Shown: positions 1-8,053 of the stretch, one piece after another
Layout: each line of letters opens with the position of its first letter
Position numbering within the stretch: the stretch's first letter is position 1
NCBI GenBank assembly: GCA_003024985.2
Contig: PXIH01S0048651.1
Reading direction: 5' to 3' (one strand)
DNA: 11,543 nucleotides
Source of the DNA: Euperipatoides rowelli
Taxonomy: Eukaryota > Onychophora > Udeonychophora > Euonychophora > Peripatopsidae
Program-made: the position numbers and the translations under genes
The notes under the pieces: model-generated
Told to the model about the DNA's origin: nothing
Database searches by the model: none
What the model saw: the letters and a program-made list of their open reading frames with translations, nothing else

Positions 1-1600
1 AATTTGTCAATACATAAGAAAAGTGATGTACTGAATCGAAAATAAAACATGCATCTGCATGACGTACTCTAATGTGTATCCCATTTCATATTACTCTGAA
101 GATAAATTCCTAGTAAATTAACTGATTATTTTGGATGTAGTATAACATTATTAATTTGTACTGAATAAAGATTTATTAATTTGGAGAATGAATGAAAAAT
201 GAATACAAACTTTTGAAGATTCAATGGCAACTATATATTTCCACTTTATGTATAATTAAATTAATTTACTTGGTGTATATTTGTCATTATTGGTTATGAC
301 ACATAAAACTGACAAGTCATCAAGAAATTTTAGTCTGTATTTTTGCCTAATTGCTATGTCATTTACCATAATTGTAAATCAAAAAAATTACCTATTGCAG
401 AATTTTGCGGGATTTCATTATTGTAGGAGAATGAGATAATACTTTTATTTACACTTTGTTTAAAAAATTGTAATCTATCTTTTAAAAAGATGAAAGCCAA
501 ATGACAACATTAGAATGATAATTTAGGTCAATAAGTTTTTTGATGAGTATATTGTGGTTGACATTGTCAAAAGCACATTTATAATCAAACATAAAACTGC
601 ATACCGAATTATTGGAAGATTCAAGTGAAATTATTGAATTATGAATATAGATTATTAAGTACTTTGAAGTAGATTTGCCCTTGCATCCACCAAACGGGTA
701 TTGATCTTGTTTAGTTTTCAGTAGTTTATAAAGATGATCTAAAATATATCCTTCAATGACTTTAGGTATAATAACTGATGATACTGAAATAGATATTGAG
801 TTTTAAGGACAGAGTGCCATTGGCACATTATTTATTAAAAAAAGTAAAGTAGTTCTCCAAATTTTAGAAAAGCTCCTATAAATATTGACAGAACAATTAA
901 ATTATTAATTGGTGTTCTTAGATGAGCAGCAAATTTTTTAAAAACAAAAAGTGAAATTAAATCATGTGAACAAGTAGAAACTTGGATTGTAGATAATGCT
1001 TGAAAACTTGTAGTGAATCCATTAGAAGAATATTATGCTCAATGTTATAATAAGAGATAACACCACAATCAAAAGATGGACATGAGTTATATAATCTTTC
1101 AAAATGTTCAATTAGAAGATTGTTTTCTTCATTGGATTTACCTGGAAATGTTTTTTTTTTTTTTTAATGTTTATTGAGAATGCATTTCATAACAGCATTA
1201 CATTTAATGGATCTACTATCTTCCACTTCCATAAAAGAGTTGAAATAATGATTTTTTGCCAGCTAAATTTATTATTTAATGTTTCTATTAATAACTTTTA
1301 TTTGACTATTATCAGTAACAACAGTATCTACAAAGTTTTTCTTATTCTAAACAAATCAACCAATTCATCATTTATCCATTTAGGATTAAATAATATTGAT
1401 GGTTTTATAAACAAGAGGAAATAAATTGTATAAAGACTATAGATAAATTCATGGAAAAGGTTGACAGGTAGGTCAAAGGTCAATATCTTGCAAATTAAGC
1501 CATTGAGACCAATCATGTTCCTCAGAATATTAGCCATAGACACAAAAGCTGATTCTGTTTTTGGCCTATATGAAAAAGATTCATGATCTGATCAATTGAT
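1..1600 (-). pseudogene. LINE ORF2 3' part: linker and reverse transcriptase, broken
   Basis: The intact protein would copy element RNA into DNA at a nicked target site. Reading the minus strand downward, a linker segment (1543-1328) contains NPKWINDELVDLFRIRKTL, like the PWWN-EL stretch between endonuclease and RT in many LINEs. RT signatures follow: PKVIEGYILDHL near 765 (the usual sKvlE box), DQYPFGGCKGKST near 705-670 (QfGFrkgrST box), FDYKCAFDNVNH near 590-555 (motif A with its catalytic Asp at 568-566), NEIPQNSAIG at 419-390 (the gvPQGSvLG box), FLDDL at 327-313 (the F/YADD box with Leu for Ala), and LGIYLQSNMKW near 113-80 (the yLGv..d..l.W thumb box). Motif A, the PQNS box and FLDD lie in three different frames, and several stops intervene, so the copy is dead. 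A T15 run (1151-1165) interrupts the linker. The domain continues beyond base 1. Confidence 0.88.
1151..1165. repeat. T15 homopolymer within LINE linker
   Basis: Fifteen T residues (A15 in the LINE sense) sit between readable linker segments on both sides. This looks like slippage expansion of a short lysine-codon run rather than the A tail of a separate insertion, because LINE-like coding sense (HFERLYNS) resumes on the far side. Confidence 0.6.
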
Positions 1601-2140
1601 TAACAGTCCCAATATACAAAACTGAATGATCAAAAGATTCTATTGGTGGGAAAATAGAAACTATTTTTGATAAGAAGTATTAGTAAAATAAAACATTTAT
1701 CCAAGATTTTTCCTTATCTTGTAAGATATTTAACTATTTGCTTGAAAAAAAAAAAGAATTCTAGTAATAGTATATGCGTTTAATTCATTGTAATCACCAA
1801 TTAAAAAAAATAGCAGCATTAGGGTTAATAGATAAAAGCCTATCTATTTCCATGATCAAGAAATCAATCAATTCAGAGTAAAAACTGGAAGTTTCCTTAA
1901 GAAGGTTGTAAAACAAAATGAGCCCAACCCACTGCAACTGACAAGGTTGCTAAGTTGGTCTAAAAACAACAATACTTAAGTAATATTTTAATAAACAACA
2001 ACATAAACTTGAGATCAAAAATAATAAAATAGTGATGAAGGTAACAAAAATCCTTATTATTCACTTCATTTTTTTTCTTTCTAATATTTCTGTTTTCTTT
2101 TGATTTTAATAAATTAAAAAAGATCAAATAAATGCTGATG
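1601..2140. other. Unassigned AT-rich stretch
   Basis: No coding frame, RNA gene or terminal repeat can be supported here. It holds A-runs (about 1746-1757, 1804-1810) and one isolated TTAGGG near 1819. It begins where LINE linker similarity fades and ends at the SINE, so it may be the left edge of the DNA that split the LINE, or old unrecognised repeat. Confidence 0.5.
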
Positions 2141-2260
2141 TCATGGTGGAGCAGTTGGTAAGAAGGAAGACTGCCAACACAGACATTGTGGGTTTGAATC
2201 TCTCATAGAGATGGACATCATGTGACGATTTTAAAGTAAACAAAATTCTGTTTTCTTAAA
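2141..2260 (+). mobile_element. tRNA-derived SINE (head with A and B boxes)
   Basis: The head resembles a decayed tRNA. TGGAGCAGTTGG (2147-2158) fits the RNA polymerase III A box, and GGTTTGAATCT (2191-2201) fits the B box GGTTCGAATCC at the usual spacing of about 44 bases. An anticodon-loop-like CTGCCAA lies between them at 2171-2177. The region after the B box does not fold back to an acceptor stem, so this is not a tRNA gene. A short unrelated tail follows, ending in an A-run (2258-2267). A 12-base match ttctgttttctt occurs at 2088-2099 and 2246-2257 and could be a target-site duplication, but its left copy lies well upstream of the head and both are low complexity, so I do not rely on it. 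The boundaries are approximate. Confidence 0.75.
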
Positions 2261-2327
2261 AAAAAAATTATCAAATCCCCTGGAATTGATTTAACAATAA
2301 GAATATATCAATTAACTACTAACACTA

Positions 2328-2768
2328 TAAAAGTAAATAAACCTGTCTTGAAAGGCCACCCCTTCTGCTATAAAATAACGGTCTTTCAAAGGAGGTGATT
2401 TCTAAAATAAACTTCACCCTTTTTTCAACAAACAGTGCTCTCTCAAAAATCCCAATATGGTATTGAAATACTGTACAATGTTCTATTTTTAGACATTATA
2501 CATTTGTTTAAATTGCTTTTTTTTTTATTAATTTTGTCTGTGAATAAAAAAAAGGCACACTTAAGGCATAATTTCTACAACTAGTGGTCTTACAAAAAAG
2601 GCTGAGTTCAATGCTTGGAATTCAAAAAGGCTGGCTACTGGTCATATTAGAGAGATGGTCTTTAATAAGAGGTCATTTGTGTGAAAAATTGATTGGTGCA
2701 AATAAATTGAGGTCTTTAAAGCAGGTGGTCTCTAATAGCAGGGTTCTCTCAAGACAGGTTTTACTGTA
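2328..2768. mobile_element. Pogo/Tigger-like MITE (Tc1/mariner superfamily)
   Basis: The ends are inverted: aaacctgtcttga (2339-2351) is the exact reverse complement of tcaagacaggttt (2749-2761). The right end reads …acaggttttactgTA, matching the CAGTAAAACCT style of pogo/Tigger termini that insert at TA; the left end has decayed to a looser form near tataaaagtaaat. Subterminal units recur: ggtctttcaaaggaggt (2380-2396), ggtctttaataagaggt (2657-2673), ggtctttaaagcaggt (2711-2726) and ggtctctaatagcaggg (2727-2743). About 440 bp with no transposase frame makes it non-autonomous. Plus-strand codons at 2584-2901 merely cross the right half and resemble no protein. Confidence 0.72.
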
Positions 2769-3719
2769 TATGTTATTATCTAGCTCTAAAAATAATAAAT
2801 TCAAAAAAATATACACTTTTTTAAATAATTTAAATACCGGTATATATTTTTTTACTATTTATATACACATTGATTATTTATATTCTTTTAATCAACACTA
2901 GGAATCAATATAAAAATAAATTTAAATATATAATTTTTTTATGTCAATATAAGGAGTCAACATCTATTCTGATTAAATTACAATTTAAAATTAAGACTAG
3001 AAGCTAATTAACTTGTGGGGTAGCATTATCAGGTAATTAATATGATGCTCTGCCACCTGGATAAGAAGGTTTGTGAATCTCATTTTGTGATAGGGGTGTC
3101 TGGAATAGATTAGCCATCTGTTCTTACTTGATCAATAATTTTATAAACAAGAATCAGCTATAAATTGTATATTAGTCATGTGATGAAATTAGGAATGATA
3201 TAACTTGATTATTTTACTAATGAGATTTTTTTTGTTGTTACTTAAAGAATAATCTTAAATATTGTTAAAGTAAAGTTTTTACTTCACAAAATTTTTTTAT
3301 CTTATTTGTTACATTAATTGGCATAGTTAATATATAATTATTTTCAATCATTTGTTATTTTAAGCTGATATCTAAAGTGACAGTTGGGTTTATTTACTTT
3401 TGCCTATTAGCAGAACAAATACAGATGATGTCATCAGGGGAGTCACAAAATTAAATCTAAAATAGTATTCCATGCTTTATAAATTAATTTGTCTAAAAAC
3501 TGAAATATAAAAGTTGCAGAAATCAACAAGTTTAGTCAATAAATTGAATGACTAAACTTGGTATTTTATGCATCATTTTTCATTTCTATTCTGATAAGGA
3601 AACATAACAGTTTGTAATATAATTATATTTAGTTAGAAGTTGACATCATAGGTGTCTTACTGATCAAGCATAAATAATCCACTTGTAATCTTATATAGGC
3701 TACTAATTCATTTAAATTT
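2769..3719. other. Unassigned AT-rich stretch with one small hairpin
   Basis: No gene is supportable. A less AT-rich island at about 3012-3130 (around tgctctgccacctggataag and ggggtgtctggaatagat) stands out from its surroundings and could be part of an old interspersed repeat, but I do not recognise it. tgatgtcatca occurs at 3424-3434 with no clear context. Confidence 0.45.
3527..3560. repeat. 12-bp perfect hairpin
   Basis: caagtttagtca (3527-3538) and tgactaaacttg (3549-3560) are exact reverse complements with a 10-base loop. No flanking duplication or gene gives it a role. It may be a palindromic remnant or chance in AT-rich DNA. Confidence 0.7.
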
Positions 3720-3985
3720 TCAAAGCCAGTTACAGCATCATCTAACAAAACTTTAATTGGTGTTTACAAAAAAAAAGTTGGATGCCCGTATAACGGGCTT
3801 AAAAGATCTAGGGCTACAAGAAGAGGAGCACTAAGCCCCATTACAGGCTTAAACAATGGGCTTAAACAAAAAAAAAAGTTTGATGCCCTGGAACGGGCTT
3901 AAACGCTAGTCCTATATACTAATTAGAATAGCATGTTGCAAAGCCAGTAACAGTGCCATCTATTGGGCTTATTCAAAACTTTTTT
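3720..3985. repeat. GGGCTTAAAC-type repeat cluster with GCCC/GGGC hairpins
   Basis: The short motif gggctta recurs at 3795, 3858, 3895 and, as gggctta-ttc, 3965. Two related blocks carry an A-run, then g-t-t-g/t-gatgccc, then aacgggctt. The cores gcccgtataacgggc (3784-3798) and gccctggaacgggc (3885-3898) form small stems. The outer parts also repeat directly: caaagccagttacag (3721-3735) and caaagccagtaacag (3939-3953), each followed by a …catcta box. The array resumes at 5020-5090, beyond the piggyBac-like insertion. The family is unknown to me. Confidence 0.7.
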
Positions 3986-4236
3986 TTATTATTTTCTCTT
4001 AGATCACGTAAAGGTTTAGCGAGATAAACATGTTCGTTGCAAAAGCTAATTTGAAATAATCCGCTATATGTGGAATAGTTTTTTCTCATAAAATGCATTT
4101 AGATATTATGATATCTTATTTTTTTTGTATATAAATACTTGATATTAATTATTATGAAATGTGATGTAATTTTTAAGCTGCATCTCAGATCTGAGTCAGC
4201 CGATATCGCTAATATTTTTATTACTGTGTGCAGAAA

Positions 4237-4252
4237 GACTCGGATCCGAGTC
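4237..4252. repeat. Perfect 16-bp palindrome GACTCGGATCCGAGTC
   Basis: It is self-complementary across all 16 bases and flanked by gtgtg (4226-4230) and cacac (4252-4256), which lengthen the possible stem imperfectly. Related copies are ctcagatctgag (4184-4195, itself a perfect palindrome), gactcggattcaagg (4904-4918) and gactcggatttgagtc (4946-4961). The spread of copies toward both ends of the MITE suggests subterminal transposase-binding repeats, which is inference. Confidence 0.8.
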
Positions 4253-4286
4253 ACACATTTATGCCAATTATTGTCAAAACATTCTG

Positions 4287-4514
4287 TTTTTTATCAGGAA
4301 TTATAATATATAAACAGAAATGATTTCCAACAAACAGTTTTTTTTTTTTCAAAAATTTGCATTCATTACATTCGTATTTACTGTAAGTCCAAATAATACA
4401 TTGTTAAATATTTCAAAATATATAACAGATAGAAAAAAACTTAAATTGTCATTTTTGTTCTATTTTTTGTCAGGAATTTTACTATATAAAGAAAAAAAAA
4501 TTTCCAACAAACAG
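4287..4514 (+). repeat. Internal direct duplication, about 177-bp period
   Basis: The segment 4287-4337 (…tcaggaattataatatataa…tttccaacaaacag) recurs at 4463-4514 with a few substitutions and one indel. Weaker similarity extends upstream (ttgtca… before each). Both copies lie inside the piggyBac-like MITE. The plus-strand open frame at 4320-4613 runs through the second copy and is low-complexity Phe/Lys/Ile sequence, not a recognisable protein. Confidence 0.72.
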
Positions 4515-5019
4515 ATTTTGTTTGATGAATTTATTTCTAAATATGGGCTATATAAAAAAAAACAAAGACAACAGTTCATCTTACATTTTCCATTTCTGTT
4601 TCTCTGTCGTTAGAGATAGAATTTTTTGGTTTTGATTTTTGAAATCTGCATTAAATTCTAATTTTAAAATGTATAAATTTCTTTCTAATGTTTTATAATA
4701 TTTGTATTACGCTACCTGAAATTCAAAATTTCAGAATCGCTTGTTAAATTTTGAAAATAAAATCACTGTAACCCCAAAACTAAAGAAAATTTCAACTGAT
4801 CCATAAATGTTTTTTTATTTCTTATTTTATGTGCCTAAATGATAAAAATATGTTTAACACTGTTGCCCAATTCATATTTACATTTGAAGCTTGTAACACA
4901 ATGGACTCGGATTCAAGGCATCAGCATATTGTGAAAGTTTGCGTTGACTCGGATTTGAGTCATTCGCAGCGAACATGTTAAAAGATTGGCACGGGAACTA
5001 ATTTTAGAAACTTTAAGTG

Positions 5020-5090
5020 GAGTTTTCTCTTACATAAAAAGGGCTTAAACAAAAAAAATAATTGCTGCCCATATAACGGGCTTTTTTTGC
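5020..5090. repeat. Continuation of the GGGCTTAAAC repeat cluster
   Basis: gggcttaaacaaaaaaaa (5041-5058) is followed by gcccatataacgggc (5067-5081), matching the order and hairpin core of the units at 3765-3805 and 3858-3905. The gttttctcttaca just before it resembles attttctcttaga left of the MITE (about 3994-4006). This supports the view that the piggyBac-like element split a pre-existing cluster. Confidence 0.68.
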
Positions 5091-6077
5091 TAGTAAGTAA
5101 TAATTAAAAATAACATTGATATTTATGTTAATTTAACAAATAATATCAAACATTTTTATGAATGTTAACCTCATTAAACTACTTTTTTTTAAGAAATGAG
5201 TTTAAATGTAGAATCAGAATTATTTAATTCAATCTTTTTCATAGAATGAAAGGTCATTGTTTCAATCTTTAAATATATTTTTATCCAATTTGAGCAGAAA
5301 TATTTTAGACTCCACAAGAGTCTATTGTTGGACAGTTAAGTCAGCCATTTTTATTCAATATGGTAGACAATTAATTATTTTAAAACTTCATAATTTCTAT
5401 AATTCTCAACCATTTTTGAAACTTTGAATAATAAAAAAAGACTGCAAAACTTTATTGGAGCCATAATAACACTTGATCCTGTCAAAATTTTATTTTCTAA
5501 AATCTCATCAAAATGTTAATCTTTAGATCATAAAATACACTTGAAAATGCTTTGGTACTTTAAAAATTTTGACTAATGGCCAAATCAAACTGCTGATTAC
5601 ATCCCCCCCCCCCCTATCCATATGTGTACGGTTATTTCTACCTTCAATAAAACAGTCACAAATAGGACTCCCAAATAATTAAACTTGGTTTCCCCTTCTT
5701 GATTCTATAATACCTTTTTCTTACTTTGTGCTTTTGAAAAGTATTTAAAGAATAAAATTAGGCTACTCTCTGAATGTTCTTTTAATTTTCTGATTCATGA
5801 AACTGGACAAACCTTTTATATCACCACTTCAAACTTATAAATCATTCTCAATCCCAGAGCTTCCATTTTAATAAGTATTAGTATATATTTAAATTAATAG
5901 AAGAGTTGTATTGTCGTGGAAAATTCTAATTTTCTTCTTACTTATTTCCAATATGAAAGTTGTTAACTTTAATTATTTCTGCTTTTGCTAGGATTATTAA
6001 TAACAGACATTTAAATTAAAGTATATTATCAATGCTAATCTTAACAACACCTAATTTGTTTTATTGCCAGTTCTAGT
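5091..6077. other. Unassigned AT-rich stretch containing a C12 run
   Basis: Twelve consecutive C residues at 5603-5614 stand out in otherwise AT-rich DNA. No coding frame, RNA gene or terminal inverted repeat could be supported. Short A/T runs occur throughout. Confidence 0.5.
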
Positions 6078-6870
6078 TTTCACTTTTCATAAAAACTAAA
6101 AGTAGTGATATAAAAATGGAATAGAATTGGTAAAATTATATCAGAGAAAGGTGAGAGTTTGTTGATGTGGTCAAACCATATTAACATAAACTGCAATATG
6201 GTATTAATGTTGCAATACACAATGATAAAGTATCATCAGCACAACTGATCTCTATGGAAATACAATATGATAAATCTAAATGTATAAATTTACTATACTA
6301 CAATAATATTTATTTATTTCCTTATATTTCAACTTGTGTGTTTTATGTTCTGAATTATAATGCAGTTTTTGTTAGATATTTATTACTAATAACAAAATTA
6401 CATTAGCATGCCTATAACAAAATAGATTACCAATCTTTAAAAAAAAAAAAATCAGATTAAAGTAATAAAATTATTAATGAAAATAACAGAATCATTTTAA
6501 ACTAGAAATTCAATAAGTAAAAATCCAAGTTGAAACAAAAATGAAATAAATAAAATATTATTGTAGCTTGTGTTGTTATTAATCATCAAAACATTCCAGT
6601 AATATCCATTAATGCATGAAAATAGGATGATTAAGTTATTATTATTGATAATTAATATTTTATTCTTACCATATTGTATTTCCAACATATCTGCTTGATT
6701 TGATGATTCTTCAGCAAGGAGATATTTCCTCATCAAAACCATATTCCAGTTCATGTTCATATGGTTTGCCCAAATTAACAAACTCTCACACTTCATTTAA
6801 TTCATCATTTTCCATTATTTCAGATCAGCTTTCAATATCTTTCTCTTTGAAATTGTATTTTAATTGTATT
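6078..6870. repeat. Large diverged inverted repeat (foldback), family unknown
   Basis: The plus strand from about 6078 to 6390 resembles the minus strand from about 6870 down to 6470. Shared landmarks in order are gtgagagtttgtt (6151-6163; minus 6787-6775), caaaccatat then aacat (6173-6187; minus about 6764-6750), aatatggt, ggaaatacaatatg (6255-6268; minus about 6682-6669), and ctacaataatatt followed by tttcaacttg (6298-6337; minus about 6569-6523). The right arm carries extra bases. The centre (about 6390-6470) is short. On the minus strand the right arm reads ENDELNEV*EFVNLGKPYE and onward to ELEYGFDEEIS; the left arm gives a similar EFVDVVKPY*HKLQYG. This hints at descent from coding sequence that I cannot name. 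It may be two head-to-head copies of one repeat, or a foldback transposon. Confidence 0.72.
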
Positions 6871-6989
6871 GTGAGATTGTTTTTGAAAGGTCTTGTTATT
6901 GTCCATTTTAAATTATTTGTTTAAGGGGAGAATATTTTGTTGTAGGAGTTTGTTATTTCTATCCAGGTGAAGTGGATGTTTATATATTC

Positions 6990-7612
6990 AGTTAAAGCTC
7001 TTGTTGTGATAGCATTATGAAGTTCCAGGTGTCAATTTCCAAAGGTAATGCAGCATGGATTATATGGAAGGGTCTTGCTATAGATGAGATGGGTTTATAT
7101 TTGGAGACAATTTTTATGGTCACGATAATGGCCAGTTGATTGGAGAACTGAACAAACAGGGGTGAGTAGGTTGAATTTTTGATAAGAGATTTTGATAATA
7201 AACAATAGTCAATTCTGGTACTGCCAATTTGTAGATAAGTGAGTAGGTTGATTGTCTTGATCTTGGAGAATAGCAATATCAGTTAGTTGAGTTTGTAAAA
7301 GAAATTGAGTTCCATATTGTGAAGAATATTGTAAGCATAATATCTGTGGTGAGCTGTTGATAAGACTAGTTTTGATTACAATAGTAACACCTAGAATGAA
7401 TTTTGGTGCATATCCATAACAAACAATAAAGGAGGGAGACCAGTTCAGCCATGGGTTTGCAGAATTTATAGCAAGTTTTGTTTCTTAGAGGAATGCAATC
7501 ATTATATTTTTTTGAGATAAAAAGTTTTATAATTGATTATGTTTAGATTTTTATTTAGTCCTTGCACGTTTAATGTGAGAATTGGAAGATTGAGTGGATA
7601 AAGGGGAGTCAT
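6990..7612 (-). pseudogene. LINE ORF2 5' part: APE-type endonuclease domain, broken
   Basis: This is the exonuclease-endonuclease-phosphatase fold that nicks target DNA to prime reverse transcription. ORF2 would start at the ATG at 7612-7610 (MTPLYPLNLP). Next come LTLNVQGLN (7580-7553), the NvNGLR box, and AFL*ETK (about 7497-7476), the fLQETk box carrying the metal-binding Glu; its Gln codon has become TAA (7487-7485). STRIDYCLLSKSL (about 7223-7185) is the sRIDyilvs box, followed by FSNQLAI (about 7148-7128), the usual sDHl box in which Asp is Asn and His is Gln. The start and end lie in one frame and the middle in another, which implies two roughly compensating indels. Weak linker-like sequence (LTEYINIHFTW) continues toward 6870 before another repeat takes over. 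Identification as LINE endonuclease is strong; an active enzyme is excluded. Confidence 0.88.
7609..7612 (-). other. ORF1 stop / ORF2 start overlap (ATGA)
   Basis: On the minus strand the ORF1 reading frame (…AEVDLQV) stops at TGA (7611-7609). The ATG that opens the endonuclease frame (7612-7610) overlaps it by three bases, giving ATGA. Overlapping stop-start signals allow a ribosome that ends ORF1 to restart on ORF2; stop-start coupling of this kind is described for the insect LINE SART1. Both frames are readable right up to the junction, so it is unlikely to be an artefact of decay. Confidence 0.7.
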
Positions 7613-8015
7613 ACTTGGAGGTCAACTTCAGCTTTCCCCCCACCTTCATCCTTAGAAGAAACATTGTCATTAGAGCTTATAAAATCATTGGAATCAGAAT
7701 TTGAACTTAGGTTTTGACTAGACCTGTTTTTATTTTTGAGATCATGTTTTTTTTTCTTTTCATCGATAGATGAATCCACTGTGGTTTTTCTCAATGAGTA
7801 TGTTTTAGGGTTTTCCAAATTTAGGTCTCTATAAGCCTTTTTTGTATTTTTATGTTTTGGAGTATTTGTTTTTGTTTTTCAGCTTTATGATGTTGCTTTT
7901 GTTAGATATTTTACTTGGATCATTATTTAAATCATGAACTTGCAATAGTTTTATTGAATAAGGTTTATTCTTTTCAAGGATATCCAGCTGGAGAACACTT
8001 GGTTCATCCAGTGCA

Positions 8016-8053
8016 GTAGGATTATGGTCAAGGAATTTTGACCATAATCCTAC
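8016..8053. repeat. Perfect 16-bp inverted repeat, 6-nt loop, inside ORF1
   Basis: The arms gtaggattatggtcaa (8016-8031) and ttgaccataatcctac (8038-8053) are exact reverse complements around the loop ggaatt. In the LINE sense strand it falls in the hydrophilic ORF1 region after the zinc knuckles. It could be a recent template-switch duplication or a retained RNA stem. No T-rich tail and no position at an ORF end support a terminator. Confidence 0.9.

Larger units (their letters stand above)
4025..4981. mobile_element. PiggyBac-like MITE built around GACTCGGATCCGAGTC palindromes
   Basis: The ends are inverted: taaacatgttcgttgc (4025-4040) against gcagcgaacatgttaa (4966-4981), 14 of 16 bases matching. 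The right copy ends in TTAA, the piggyBac target site; the left shows TAAA, a one-base decay. Just inside the right end lies gactcggatttgagtc (4946-4961), one of several copies of a palindromic unit also present at 4184-4197, 4237-4252 and 4904-4918. Termini of the form TTAA-C-GTT-CTGC followed by GACTC/GAGTC are, from general knowledge, characteristic of piggyBac-type elements. The interior has no transposase. The element sits between two parts of the GGGCTTAAAC cluster and so probably inserted into it later. Confidence 0.7.

Noticed and set aside
1167-1424. Plus-strand open frame of 85 codons
   Set aside because: It lies opposite the LINE linker, which has recognisable sense on the minus strand.
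1816-1830. TTAGGG as telomeric repeat
   Set aside because: A single copy, not an array.
2141-2215. Functional tRNA gene
   Set aside because: The A and B boxes are present but the acceptor stem does not pair and a SINE-like tail follows.
2584-2901. Plus-strand open frame of 105 codons
   Set aside because: It crosses the right half of the pogo-like MITE and runs into AT-rich low-complexity sequence; no protein resemblance.
4320-4613. Plus-strand open frame of 97 codons
   Set aside because: Phe/Lys/Ile-rich product of A/T runs inside the piggyBac-like MITE, partly from the tandem duplication.
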